Both the position numbers and the translations under genes were made by a program. Below the pieces are notes generated by a model that saw only the letters and a list, made by a program, of their open reading frames with translations, searched no databases and was not told where the DNA came from. Positions 1 through 8,214 of a stretch of DNA of 30,359 bases are shown piece after piece (the first letter of the stretch is position 1; the number at the start of each line of letters is the position of its first letter). The stretch spans positions 1 through 30,359 of the forward strand of contig JAVVEW010000031.1 in assembly GCA_032251045.1 (NCBI GenBank), read 5' to 3'. Origin of the DNA: JAVVEW01 sp032251045 (GTDB lineage Bacteria; Pseudomonadota; Gammaproteobacteria; Methylococcales; Methylomonadaceae).

Positions 1-659
1 GTATCGGATTCGATATGCTGATCCCAGTACAACAAATGAATATCGACATTGCCGCCAATCACGACATCATCCGCCGAGTCGCAGGCGCCATCCTGACAAA
101 TCGGCTGTACCCGTTTGATTTTATTAGGGCCGTTGTAATGCAGCATGGGAAAGCCGCTGTAAGCACGTCCGGGAATCGGATTACCTTCCAGCACATCGAT
201 ACCAAATCGGGTGATGACATCGATGGGAAAGGTCTGTGCATCGAGGTTGCCAACGCCATCGGCCAGGCTTTCAAAAGCGTCAATGACCCGATCCAGATCC
301 TGGCTGGGATTGGTGGCATCGATAGCTTGCGTGGTCACCGGCCCATCGTGCAGGTTATAACGGCCATCGGGCGTTGACGGCAAGGTATTGGGCATTTCCA
401 CGCCATTGCCGTCACGCATGTTTTCATAAACCGTGGTCAGAAAGTTACTGCCCGGTGGATTGGCAAAAGGATCAACTGCCGGGAACTGGCCTTCGGGCGT
501 AATCACGAACGTGGTCGAACCATCTTCGGATAAGGATTGGGTAGCGAGACCCGGACGGGCTTGAGGCCCTGGGTGCTGGGCCAGCGCGACCTGGCTGACA
601 CAAGCGCCTATCAAAAAGCTCAAGGCGCCGGTTTTCGTTAACGAAAAATTCAGTTTCAT
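1..659 (-). CDS. Secreted protein of unknown function, 3' end cut by window edge
   Basis: I do not recognise this family. The ATG at 659 follows a clear AAGGAG-type ribosome binding site (667-672 on the + strand). About 219 codons are present before the window ends. The N-terminus is a signal peptide with hydrophobic core LSFLIGAC; it could be cut after ALA (signal peptidase I, near residue 28) or act as a weak lipobox with Cys20. The mature part is Asp/Gly/Pro-rich with no obvious enzyme motif. Near the visible end are a paired-cysteine segment (ICQDGAC) and a His/Trp-containing stretch (HLLYWDQH) that might bind metal, which is inference. It lies 9 bp downstream of the SCO-like gene and follows the multicopper oxidase on the same strand, so it is probably co-transcribed and exported with them. 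Confidence 0.75.
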   Translation of the reverse strand, partial: MKLNFSLTKTGALSFLIGACVSQVALAQHPGPQARPGLATQSLSEDGSTTFVITPEGQFPAVDPFANPPGSNFLTTVYENMRDGNGVEMPNTLPSTPDGRYNLHDGPVTTQAIDATNPSQDLDRVIDAFESLADGVGNLDAQTFPIDVITRFGIDVLEGNPIPGRAYSGFPMLHYNGPNKIKRVQPICQDGACDSADDVVIGGNVDIHLLYWDQHIESD

Positions 660-668
660 AGTGGCTCC

Positions 669-1289
669 TTAAGTCCTGACGCTGCGCATATCGATCAAAA
701 ACGGCTTGAACGCCTCACCGGTACTCAGGCGGGCCACCGCTTCGGCGATGTATTTAGGATGTTGCCGGCTGGCCTTGGACAGCCAGCGCCCGGTTTGCTC
801 GTTGCCGATCCAGGCCAGGCCATGAATCAGGCCGTGCACATTGAACGCTTTAAGCAGCGAACGCACCGAGTCCGAATCACCGGTCAACAACGGCCAGTTA
901 ACGCCATGCTCTCGGGCCAGTTCGGCCAGCGCCTCGGGGGTGTCCTGATGCGGCGCGGTGGACAAGGTGTACATGAAAAAGTCCTTGCCCAGGCGTTCAC
1001 TCAGCATTTCCTGAACTTTAACCAGATTGGGCAGCACCGGATAATGCGCCTCGCCTTTGACCGAGGTAAAACTGACCAGGGCCAGTTTTTGGTGCAACAA
1101 CTCTTCGTAAAACCAGGCCTTGCGTTGGGCTTGATCCTGGACGATCACTTTTGGAAAGCGATCAGCGTTTGGCCCGGTCACACCGCGCGGACACTCATGA
1201 AATAAAGGGTCGGCCGTTTCAGTGGCCGCCATCGAAGCCGCAGGCAGCGCCAAAGCCGCCGCAGCCAGAAATTTTCTTCGATCTGTCAT
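669..1289 (-). CDS. SCO1/SenC-like (redoxin-fold) exported protein lacking the CxxxC motif
   Basis: 206 aa. The N-terminus DRRKFLAAAALALPAAS resembles a Tat signal (RRKFL) with an AxA-type cleavage region. The body follows the thioredoxin-like SCO pattern: a strand ending FTS where SCO proteins have FxxTxCPxxCP, then an LVKVQEMLSERLG helix, then a strand followed by the equivalent of the SCO DPxxDT loop (STAPHQDTPEAL). The redox/copper cysteines are absent: the segment after FTS reads VKGEAHYP. The only cysteine is near the mature N-terminus (ECPRG). SCO proteins normally deliver copper or reduce thiols for cytochrome oxidase; this one cannot use CxxxC chemistry. Two tandem ATGs exist (1292 and 1289); the second has better spacing from AGGAG. 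It sits between the multicopper oxidase and a secreted protein, probably in one operon. The fold assignment is moderately secure; the function is unknown. Confidence 0.72.
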   Translation of the reverse strand: MTDRRKFLAAAALALPAASMAATETADPLFHECPRGVTGPNADRFPKVIVQDQAQRKAWFYEELLHQKLALVSFTSVKGEAHYPVLPNLVKVQEMLSERLGKDFFMYTLSTAPHQDTPEALAELAREHGVNWPLLTGDSDSVRSLLKAFNVHGLIHGLAWIGNEQTGRWLSKASRQHPKYIAEAVARLSTGEAFKPFLIDMRSVRT

Positions 1290-1322
1290 CATAAACTCCT
1301 GAAAAATCAGTGGCTAGCAAGT

Positions 1323-3038
1323 TCAGCCTGCGGGAATATCAAAGCGCAACATCATGGCATTGTCTTCGTGAACATTGTTATGGCAATGAATCACATATTT
1401 GCCGACAAAATCGTCAAAGCGATAAAACACTTTCGCGGTATCGTTCGGCCCCAGAGTCGCGACATCCTTGCGTGAACGCAATGCCCCGGTCGGCTTCTTG
1501 CCATTCCATTCCAGAATCTGGAATTCCTCGAAGTGAACATGCACCGGATGCGCCCAGGAAGCGCCGGCGTTACGGAAAGTCCAGATTTCGGCGGTGCCTT
1601 GTTTCGGTGCGGCTGAAACCACGTCAGGATCCATGAACGAACCATTGACTGTCCAAAGGCCCAGGTCATGGTCGAACACCCATTCGCGTTCAGCCACAAC
1701 CTCATCGAGGTTGATCGAAGGTAACGCTCTGAGGAAATCCGGAATCCGGCTGTCATCATCGACATTGCCATCCTCAATCCTAAACTGCATCACCGGCATA
1801 CGCTCCGGGCCTTCCAGCGTGCGTCCGGTCGGGCCTTGGCCGTTGATCTGCTCCATCACATTGAGGATTTCAACCGTCTGACCTGGCTGATAACGGGAAA
1901 AATCAATAATCACGTCATGACGGTTGGCCGGGCCCATCACCAAACTGCGCGCTTCCACCGGCTCTTCCAGCAAGTTGCCATCATTGGTAATGATAAAAAA
2001 CGGGCTGTTGTCACTGAGTACCAATTCGTAAAACCTTGAAGGACCGCCGTCGTAAATGCGGAACCGATATTTGCGGCGTTTGACATTCAGATAGGGCGAA
2101 ACTTTACGATTGACGGTAATCAAATCACCCAGATGACCATCGGTGTTGAATACGTTATAAGTCGGGTTGCCCTGAGCATTGAACCTGACATCATGTAACA
2201 GCAACGAAATGTCATAGCCTTTTGGATCCTTGGCCTTGCCGCCAAAGCGCAGATTGCCGGGCAAGCGCAAGGCGCCTTCGCGTTTGTCTTTTTCATCACC
2301 ACTGTCGATATGGTCATAAAAAATGGCCATGCCCGACAAACCGGCGTAGACATTGGTGGAGGTGAAATCAATCATGTGGTCGTGATACCACAAACTACCC
2401 AAAGCTTCGTTAGGGTCATGGCGGGCATACATCATCGCATAATGATGATCCCAAAATTGACCGGGCATGGCGAAATCCATCGGGTAGCCATCGCTTTCCG
2501 ATGCGGTGTGGGCGTTATGCAAATGCGTGGAAATAGCCGGATAACCAATCGGCATTTCGATTCTGTCGGCAGTGGGCAGCATGTTGTAGCGGCGGACGAA
2601 CACCGGTTCGCCATAACGCGCCACCAGGGTTTCACCGGGCGAGGTGCCGTTGTATAACCAGGCCAGCGAACCGCGCCCGGCCTTGGCACCGGCTTGCGCC
2701 GGTGTCAGCGCGGACAATTGGCTGTGATAATTCCAGACGCCTTCGGTGATTCTCTGAATGTAATATTTTTGCGGCTGGAACTCGTCAAAGCGCTGATGAC
2801 GGTTGGGGTCGGGATCTGGGTTTAGTTTTTTTCGCTTGACCGGCTTCAACTCGTCAGGCAGAAATAAAGGCTCTGTGTAGGGGGTCACGGGCGGGCTGGG
2901 CGGCTCGGTCACCGGCGTACTGAATCCAGTAGGCCGACACAATTGTGCCTGGGCTGCACGGCTGCCCCAGAGCCCGCCGGCAAAAACCGCGGGCACGGTC
3001 GCGATGCCCGCCTTGAGAAAGTTGCGTCTGTTATTCAT
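1323..3038 (-). CDS. Tat-exported multicopper oxidase
   Basis: 571 aa, a normal length for a three-cupredoxin laccase/CotA-like oxidase. The Tat signal is NRRNFLKAG followed by a hydrophobic stretch and AQA. All four copper motifs are visible: HLHNAH (about residue 180), WYHDH (about 226), HPVHVHFEEF (near 505) and HCHNNVHEDNAMM (near 555, holding the T1 Cys, His and an axial Met). The enzyme would oxidise a metal ion or organic substrate in the periplasm while reducing O2 to water; the substrate cannot be read from sequence. A proline-rich linker (residues about 40-80) precedes the first domain. The ATG at 3038 is preceded by an AAGGATGG-type site. It is the first gene of a probable three-gene minus-strand operon and is divergent from a LysR regulator. 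Confidence 0.93.
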   Translation of the reverse strand: MNNRRNFLKAGIATVPAVFAGGLWGSRAAQAQLCRPTGFSTPVTEPPSPPVTPYTEPLFLPDELKPVKRKKLNPDPDPNRHQRFDEFQPQKYYIQRITEGVWNYHSQLSALTPAQAGAKAGRGSLAWLYNGTSPGETLVARYGEPVFVRRYNMLPTADRIEMPIGYPAISTHLHNAHTASESDGYPMDFAMPGQFWDHHYAMMYARHDPNEALGSLWYHDHMIDFTSTNVYAGLSGMAIFYDHIDSGDEKDKREGALRLPGNLRFGGKAKDPKGYDISLLLHDVRFNAQGNPTYNVFNTDGHLGDLITVNRKVSPYLNVKRRKYRFRIYDGGPSRFYELVLSDNSPFFIITNDGNLLEEPVEARSLVMGPANRHDVIIDFSRYQPGQTVEILNVMEQINGQGPTGRTLEGPERMPVMQFRIEDGNVDDDSRIPDFLRALPSINLDEVVAEREWVFDHDLGLWTVNGSFMDPDVVSAAPKQGTAEIWTFRNAGASWAHPVHVHFEEFQILEWNGKKPTGALRSRKDVATLGPNDTAKVFYRFDDFVGKYVIHCHNNVHEDNAMMLRFDIPAG

Positions 3039-3105
3039 TATAATCCATCCTTATCGTGGTAAGTATTACTCGCGAGACTATCAGCCTAAAGGATAAGGAG
3101 AGACA

Positions 3106-3204
3106 ATGACTATTGATCTTTGTGAATGTTATTTATTCAGAATAAAAATGTTTTTTGTTCGCATGTCTGCTACATTGCGGTTCTATCAATCATGCTACCG
3201 TTGA
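3106..3204 (+). CDS. Candidate 32-aa leader peptide upstream of the LysR gene
   Basis: This short ORF has a canonical AAGGAG site at 3095-3100, 5 nt before ATG 3106, and ends with TGA at 3202-3204, 6 nt before the LysR start. It is in the same frame as the regulator. The product has three cysteines, including a Cys-Glu-Cys pair at residues 6-8 and Cys30, and is basic in its C-terminal half. Its ribosome site is better than that of the LysR gene. It could be a translated leader coupling regulator synthesis to conditions, or a chance ORF. One weak promoter candidate lies inside the ORF (TTGTGA at 3120, TAAAAA at 3143), and transcripts from it would lack this start. No homologue is known to me. 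Confidence 0.3.
   Translation: MTIDLCECYLFRIKMFFVRMSATLRFYQSCYR
3132..3146. promoter_or_regulatory. Perfect 15-bp palindrome, candidate LysR-family operator
   Basis: TTTATTC-A-GAATAAA is a perfect inverted repeat with a 1-nt centre, and contains a T-N11-A core (3133-3145), the consensus form of LysR-type binding sites. It lies in the 172-bp intergenic region between the divergent multicopper oxidase operon and the LysR gene. It also falls in the spacer of a weak candidate sigma70 promoter (TTGTGA 3120-3125, TAAAAA 3143-3148, 17-bp spacing). Autoregulation of the LysR gene and control of the oxidase operon are inference. Confidence 0.5.
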
Positions 3205-3210
3205 ATCTCC

Positions 3211-4161
3211 ATGCACATCCGCAATCTAGATCTCAATTTACTGCGCAGTTTTCTCGTTGTATATGAACAGCAAAGCATTACCAAGGCCGCACAGAAATTG
3301 AATCTCAGTCAACCGGCCGTCAGCAATGCCATGATTAGACTGGGAAAAACCTTGGGCCTGACCTTATTCGTGCGCGAGGGACGTGCTTTAGTTCCTACCG
3401 CGCCAGCGCATTATCTGTACGAAAATCTCAACCAGTGCCTGGCAACCATTACCACGACCGTTAACTGCCATCTTCCGTTTAACGCCAAACAGTCACGACG
3501 CATTTTCAGAATTTTCGCCCCCAGCCTTGAGCATTCAATGCTGAAGCCTGGTCTGCAACTTTATTGCCGGGAACATGCACCCATGATAACGCTTGAGTTC
3601 GTCAACAGCGAGCAATGCCACTATGCCGACCTTGTACCGGCCCAAGCCGAGCTTTATTTGCAAGACCAGCCTGGCGAAGAACAACAGCTAAGGCACGAGC
3701 TGTTATGTCACGATAAATTGGTGTTGCTGACCGGCCCATGCCACCCGCCACTGCCGGAGGTGATCGGCCCCGACCGCCTGGAAAGCCTGACCTTGATCGA
3801 TTACGCAGGACATACTTATTACCTGCATAAACGTTTGCTGCAACGCTTTTGGCGCGACGATTTGTTACGTTGCCACTGCCTGGCCGATGCACTGCTGCAC
3901 ATTCATCGCTACCCTCGGGCATTGCTAGCCTCATGGCAAGCCTCGCAACCTTGGATTGATGTGCTGCAACTCAAGGCACACATACCGGGTGGGCGCAACA
4001 GTCCCAGTCAGAAAATCGCCCTGTATCTGTGTTGGCATGAGATGAATGATCGGGATCCTGGGCTACTTTGGCTGCGCGAAGCCATCAAGAGCCTTATGAC
4101 CTCCAACAGTTTTAATGCGCCGTCCCCGTGTGCGGAATTTGACACCATGGCCGAAGGATAA
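3211..4161 (+). CDS. LysR-family transcriptional regulator
   Basis: 316 aa, usual LysR length. Residues about 5-65 form the winged helix-turn-helix: NLDLNLLRSFLVVYEQQSIT, KAAQKLNLSQPAVSNAMIRL and LFVREGRALVPT. The remainder is the substrate-binding half (about residues 95-290), which is more divergent and contains cysteines (residues about 114, 132, 168, 177). MHIRNLDLNLL is the normal family start, although no good ribosome site precedes ATG 3211; the upstream small ORF in the same frame ends 6 nt before it. Divergent orientation to the multicopper oxidase operon suggests it regulates that operon. The inducer cannot be told from sequence. It converges with the L,D-transpeptidase gene across 145 bp. 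Confidence 0.93.
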   Translation: MHIRNLDLNLLRSFLVVYEQQSITKAAQKLNLSQPAVSNAMIRLGKTLGLTLFVREGRALVPTAPAHYLYENLNQCLATITTTVNCHLPFNAKQSRRIFRIFAPSLEHSMLKPGLQLYCREHAPMITLEFVNSEQCHYADLVPAQAELYLQDQPGEEQQLRHELLCHDKLVLLTGPCHPPLPEVIGPDRLESLTLIDYAGHTYYLHKRLLQRFWRDDLLRCHCLADALLHIHRYPRALLASWQASQPWIDVLQLKAHIPGGRNSPSQKIALYLCWHEMNDRDPGLLWLREAIKSLMTSNSFNAPSPCAEFDTMAEG

Positions 4162-4301
4162 AAACAACCACGCACGCCGGCATCGCGAACGATACGCCTC
4201 CTGGCATCAGCGCATTCTATATACATTGACATATCCCCGTAAACGGTTATAAGACATCCTTAGGTGACGGGATTTTTATACCGGGAGGACGCATCTGCGT
4301 G

Positions 4302-4317
4302 CGGCTCTAAAGAGCCG
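4302..4317. other. Hairpin over the end of the L,D-transpeptidase gene
   Basis: CGGCTC and GAGCCG form a perfect 6-bp stem around a TAAA loop, spanning the TAG stop (4307-4309) of the leftward transpeptidase gene. No U-tract follows on either strand, so it is a poor intrinsic terminator. The rest of the 145-bp gap between the convergent genes shows no gene. Confidence 0.4.
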
Positions 4318-5281
4318 GAGAAGAAGGCGGTTGTTCAGTCACCGGCCGCTGATAAATCATTTCAGGAACGCCATTGGCACGGTTGAGAATAGCTTTCAAA
4401 CGCGCACCATTGACCACCGGCAATACGCCTTCATTGGCCTCGGCCAGCAAATCCAGGGCGCTGTTAAGACGCTCCAGATAAGGCCAGGGCTGATTATCCA
4501 GCAAGGGATGCACTTCGATAAACAAGCGCCCCTGGTGCCAACCCAGCTTGATCGGCTGATTGACCAAATAAACATCGGTACCTACGGGAATATCTGGAAA
4601 CAAGCGCTCGATGTCTTCAGGGTACATGCGAATACAGCCATGGGTAACGCTCATGCCCACGCCATAGGGCTTGTTGGTGCTATGAATCAGATACCCCGGA
4701 ATACCCAAACGCATGGCAAACAAGCCTAAGGGATTGTCCGGGCCTGCGGGCACCACGTTGGGCAGCATGTCGCCTCTCTCTGCGTGTTCTTTTTTAATCG
4801 ATGCCGGCGGCGTCCAGGTTGGATTTTCCGTTTTGGCGACAATACGGGTTTTACCCAGCGGCGTGTTCCAATCCAAACGCCCGACACTGATGGGATGGGT
4901 CACGATGCTCGCGTCATGACGACGGTAATAATATAGACGGTATTCAGGCAGATTGATGACAACGCCTTGGCGAGGCGCTTTGGGTAACAGGCGGCGATTG
5001 AGGATTTTCACTTCCGTTCCCTGGCCGGGCAACCAACGGTCAACGTCCGGGTTGAGCAACAGAATTTCCGTTTGCCCGGCATCGAAGCGGCGCGCCACAT
5101 CCAGCAAGGTGTCTTCTTGTTGGGCCTTTGTTTTAATAAACGCCCTAGGAATTTGCTCATCGGCGAAATATTCCCCGACCAGCGCATCTCCTGGCTGCGC
5201 TGGCAGCTGAAATTCCACCGCATGCGCCTGCCCCAAGACCAGCCCTATGACCGCGACAAGAAAATGCCCGTTTCTAAGCAC
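4307..5281 (-). CDS. L,D-transpeptidase (ErfK/YbiS/YcfS/YnhG family)
   Basis: 324 aa from the GTG at 5281, chosen because GGCGGAG lies 9 nt upstream; a TTG at 5299 is the alternative. The signal peptide is LRNGHFLVAVIGLVLGQAHA. A LysM-like segment follows (ARRFDAGQTEILLLNPDVDRW). The YkuD catalytic domain starts around VINLPEYRLYYY and ends with the active-site motif HSTNKPYGVGMSVTHGCIRM, holding the nucleophile Cys and the conserved His and Arg. Such periplasmic enzymes form 3-3 peptidoglycan cross-links or anchor Braun-type lipoprotein to peptidoglycan; which one cannot be decided. The start overlaps the end of rdgC by 8 bp, so the two are probably translationally coupled. Confidence 0.93.
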   Translation of the reverse strand: MLRNGHFLVAVIGLVLGQAHAVEFQLPAQPGDALVGEYFADEQIPRAFIKTKAQQEDTLLDVARRFDAGQTEILLLNPDVDRWLPGQGTEVKILNRRLLPKAPRQGVVINLPEYRLYYYRRHDASIVTHPISVGRLDWNTPLGKTRIVAKTENPTWTPPASIKKEHAERGDMLPNVVPAGPDNPLGLFAMRLGIPGYLIHSTNKPYGVGMSVTHGCIRMYPEDIERLFPDIPVGTDVYLVNQPIKLGWHQGRLFIEVHPLLDNQPWPYLERLNSALDLLAEANEGVLPVVNGARLKAILNRANGVPEMIYQRPVTEQPPSSPAL

Positions 5282-6182
5282 GCGTTTGTTCTCCGCCAAA
5301 TAACTCTGTCAGACGCGGCAGCAATTCAGCAAGTTCCAAGGTCATGATGCTGAAATCGGCATCGAAGCGCGCCACCTCATCATCGCCTTCAATATCATCG
5401 GCACGATCTTGCACGGTATCGAGAAATTTCAGCCGTTTCAAGGTCAACTGCTCATCCAGCACAAAGCCCAGTTTATCGGCATACGTCAGCGCCAGCTTGG
5501 TCACTTGCTTGCCATTTTGCAGATGGTTTTTGATTTCCGGCGCGCTTAGATCATGCCGCTTGCAGCGCACGATACCGCCTTCTTCACCGCGCAGCTCGCA
5601 TTCGTCCTCGATTTCAACATCAGCCGCCGCGCTGTCTGGTGCCGCCAGCCATTGCGTCATGACCGTTACCGGATTATTTACCGTTGACAGCGGAACCACC
5701 GGCAACGACCCCATGCTGATCCGCAGCAAGTGCAGTAATTTTTCCGCCTTCTGACTGGACGCGGCATCAACCACTAACCAACCCTGACGGCTGTCGATGT
5801 AAGCATAGGTTGTGCGCGAAAAACTGAACGCCTTAGGCAGCAATTCAAAAATGACTTCATCCTTGATGTCGGTACGCTCCTTGCGCGCCAACTTATAGCC
5901 TTGCGCGTCTTCACGCTCGGCAATGCGCTCCTGCCACAGTTCACTGACCACCGCTGTGGGCAAAACTTTTTCTTCCGTGCGTGCGCAAACCATGTGAAAG
6001 CCATTACTGCTGTGCAACAGCACATCATGTTGACGCCCCAATGGAGATGTCCAGCCAATGCTCTCCAGCTGCTGCGCGGCGCAGGGTTGAAAACGCTGCG
6101 CCTCCAGCTGTTGCGTCAACGTCTCTGCCGACACCGTGAAAGGCTCGGTCAGTCGATATAACAATAAATTCTTAAACCACAT
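5274..6182 (-). CDS. rdgC: Recombination-associated protein RdgC
   Basis: 302 aa, the standard RdgC length. The N-terminus MWFKNLLLYRLTEPF is the family signature, and the body carries QHDVLLHSSNGFHMVCARTEEKVLP and the long acidic C-terminal helices. RdgC is a nucleoid-associated DNA-binding ring that modulates RecA in E. coli. The reading frame is open for a further 110 codons upstream, but ATG 6182 has AAGGAA just before it and matches the family start, so the extension is rejected. Next along the same strand is the overlapping L,D-transpeptidase gene; upstream is the TPR-like gene. Confidence 0.96.
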   Translation of the reverse strand: MWFKNLLLYRLTEPFTVSAETLTQQLEAQRFQPCAAQQLESIGWTSPLGRQHDVLLHSSNGFHMVCARTEEKVLPTAVVSELWQERIAEREDAQGYKLARKERTDIKDEVIFELLPKAFSFSRTTYAYIDSRQGWLVVDAASSQKAEKLLHLLRISMGSLPVVPLSTVNNPVTVMTQWLAAPDSAAADVEIEDECELRGEEGGIVRCKRHDLSAPEIKNHLQNGKQVTKLALTYADKLGFVLDEQLTLKRLKFLDTVQDRADDIEGDDEVARFDADFSIMTLELAELLPRLTELFGGEQTRA

Positions 6183-6282
6183 AAATTCCTTAAGGTTTTC
6201 CAGAACGCTTAACTTAAGCGACGTTCGTTCAGATTCTGGATCCGTTGTTATGAGAAGGCGGCGGGTATCCGCCCAATACGTT

Positions 6283-7119
6283 TTATCCGCTGTTCCGTGA
6301 CGATTCAGAGTCATCGGAAGGTGTTGCCGGTGCTGCTGCGGCGGTATCACCGGATAATGATGGTGTGATGTCTTCAGTGGCCGTTGCCAAAGGTTTCGAT
6401 GGCACGTCGTTAGAGGGCAAACTATCGGCCGCCGCAACCGGGTCGGCCGGCACAGAAACTTCCGTCTCCGCCGAATCGGCAGGTGCGCCTGCATCGGCCA
6501 CGTTGGCATCATCTGTCTCGGCAGGTACCAAGCTGACTAAAAACTCGGCGAACCAAGCCTGCCCACGCACGGCAGCCAAATCCTCATCAGCCTGTATGTC
6601 GGCATCATCCGGCAACACGCCATGATCACGCGCCTGCTCTAAATAGCGCTGACAGGCAACACCATCATGGTTCAATGCGGCCAGACAGGCTTGATTGTAA
6701 GCCGCGGCGCAAGGTTGTATCTGGTTGGCAGCCTCAAAGGAACGGGCCGCCAATGCGTACAACGGAGCATCCAGCGCAAGTTGGCGACGCTTGGCCAGGT
6801 TCAGACAGGCAACACCGCCATCCAGTGCTGCCGCCAGATAATCCGGCTTAAGCAGGCGGCAGCAGTCAAAGCGGCGCATGGCCTCTTCCAGCAACGCCTC
6901 ACCGTCTTCGCCAGGCTGTTGCTGCGCTTGTTCCATCAGCGCCAAGCCCCAGCGATACATGGCCTCCGCTTGTAATAAATCGCCCTGCACCAGCGCTGCG
7001 TAAGTTTCATAAGCTTGCGCAAACAATTGACTTGCCTTGGCGCCTTCGGCGTTACGCGCTTTACGTACCACAGCAACGGCCTTGTTCAGTCGCCTGCGGT
7101 TAAAAATGCCACCCAACAT
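6283..7119 (-). CDS. TPR-like repeat protein with low-complexity acidic C-terminus
   Basis: 278 aa. The ATG at 7119 is chosen because GGAG lies 7 nt upstream; a GTG at 7125 is too close to the same site. The N-terminal 190 residues are helical with alternating small and aromatic residues (FAQAYETYAALVQGD, EAMYRWGLALMEQAQ, CRLLKPDYLAAALDGGVACLNLA, AAYNQACLAALNHD), typical of degenerate tetratricopeptide repeats. The last 80 residues are Ala/Pro/Ser/Asp-rich and probably disordered. There is no signal peptide, so it is probably cytoplasmic. It lies between gpsA and rdgC on the same strand. No function can be assigned; TPR proteins usually mediate protein contacts. Confidence 0.82.
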   Translation of the reverse strand: MLGGIFNRRRLNKAVAVVRKARNAEGAKASQLFAQAYETYAALVQGDLLQAEAMYRWGLALMEQAQQQPGEDGEALLEEAMRRFDCCRLLKPDYLAAALDGGVACLNLAKRRQLALDAPLYALAARSFEAANQIQPCAAAYNQACLAALNHDGVACQRYLEQARDHGVLPDDADIQADEDLAAVRGQAWFAEFLVSLVPAETDDANVADAGAPADSAETEVSVPADPVAAADSLPSNDVPSKPLATATEDITPSLSGDTAAAAPATPSDDSESSRNSG

Positions 7120-7201
7120 ATTCACTCTCCGGTAATTATCTTTCGCGTTTTAACGACGGCAATCGCATTCATCACAGGAACCGTCAAACATTGCGCCGCC
7201 G

Positions 7202-8206
7202 CTAAGTTTCAGACTTTGGCTCGCGCAGCAACAAATTTTGCACGCCCGCCAAAGGGCTTTGTCCTTCATATAAGACTTTATAGGTCTGTTCGGTAATAGG
7301 CATATCAACCCGATATCTCTGAGCCAGCCGCCAGGCGGCCAGAGCGGCCGAAAAGCCTTCGACCTCCTGATTGATTTCCTGCCGTGCCTGGGCAGGCGTT
7401 TTTCCCTGCCCCAACGCCAAACCAAAGCGCCGGTTACGCGACTGGTCATCGGTACACGTTAAAATCAAATCGCCAAGTCCTGCCAAACCCATGAAAGTGT
7501 CTTGCCGCCCACCTAATTTCAAGCCCAACAGCAAAATTTCGTGCAGACCGCGCGTAATCAATGCCGCTCGGGTATTGGCGCCAAAATTCAGACCATCGGC
7601 GACACCGGCGGCAATGGCCAGGACATTTTTCACCGCCCCCCCCACTTGTACACCCACCATGTCGCAGGATGTGTAAGCACGAAAACTACCGCCATGCAGC
7701 ACTTGCGCCATGGCTTGAGCGAAATCGTCCCGATTCGCCGCCACGGTAATGGCGGTTGGCAAGCCCGCTGCAACTTCCAATGCAAAACTGGGCCCTGATA
7801 AAACCGCTGCCGGAGTGGTGGCGCCGAATATCGCGTACACCGTTTCCTGCAACAAGCTTTCATCTTCAGGACTGAAACCTTTGGTTGCCCAGGCAATGTT
7901 TGGCCGACAATCCTGGCAACAGGCAGCGAGTTTTTCCAGCGTCTCCCGGAAGGCGTGGCTGGGCACCGCCACTAGAAAGGTATCACCGAACAAGGCGCAT
8001 TCAGCCATCTGGTCCGTGACCGTCAAACGTTCTGGAAATTCATATCCAGGCAGGAATTGTGCGTTACTGCGGGCCTTATGCAAATGCTGCACATGGGTGG
8101 CATTATGCCCCCACAACAACGTTTCCAGGCCATTGCGTGCAGCCAACATCGCTAACGCCGTTCCCCAGGAGCCGGCACCGAGCACCGACAATCGGCTGAT
8201 TTTCAC
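7202..8206 (-). CDS. gpsA: Glycerol-3-phosphate dehydrogenase [NAD(P)+]
   Basis: 334 aa, the family length. It starts with GTG at 8206, 8 bp after secB. The N-terminal Rossmann fold shows the GAGSWGTALA dinucleotide motif. The catalytic region includes GAVKNVLAIAAGVADGL (with the catalytic lysine) and NTRAALITRGL. It reduces dihydroxyacetone phosphate to sn-glycerol 3-phosphate for phospholipid synthesis in the cytoplasm. The order rhodanese-secB-gpsA is the conserved gammaproteobacterial yibN-secB-gpsA arrangement, here without grxC between the first two. Confidence 0.97.
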   Translation of the reverse strand: MKISRLSVLGAGSWGTALAMLAARNGLETLLWGHNATHVQHLHKARSNAQFLPGYEFPERLTVTDQMAECALFGDTFLVAVPSHAFRETLEKLAACCQDCRPNIAWATKGFSPEDESLLQETVYAIFGATTPAAVLSGPSFALEVAAGLPTAITVAANRDDFAQAMAQVLHGGSFRAYTSCDMVGVQVGGAVKNVLAIAAGVADGLNFGANTRAALITRGLHEILLLGLKLGGRQDTFMGLAGLGDLILTCTDDQSRNRRFGLALGQGKTPAQARQEINQEVEGFSAALAAWRLAQRYRVDMPITEQTYKVLYEGQSPLAGVQNLLLREPKSET

Positions 8207-8214
8207 AACTGAAC

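Noticed and set aside
6183..6512. 110-codon open extension upstream of rdgC
   Set aside because: The translation is Arg/Pro/His-rich and not protein-like, and ATG 6182 has a good ribosome site and the family N-terminus.
6365..6625. Plus-strand Ser/Ala-rich ORF
   Set aside because: Antisense shadow of the low-complexity tail of the TPR-like gene, whose own frame has a good start and repeats.
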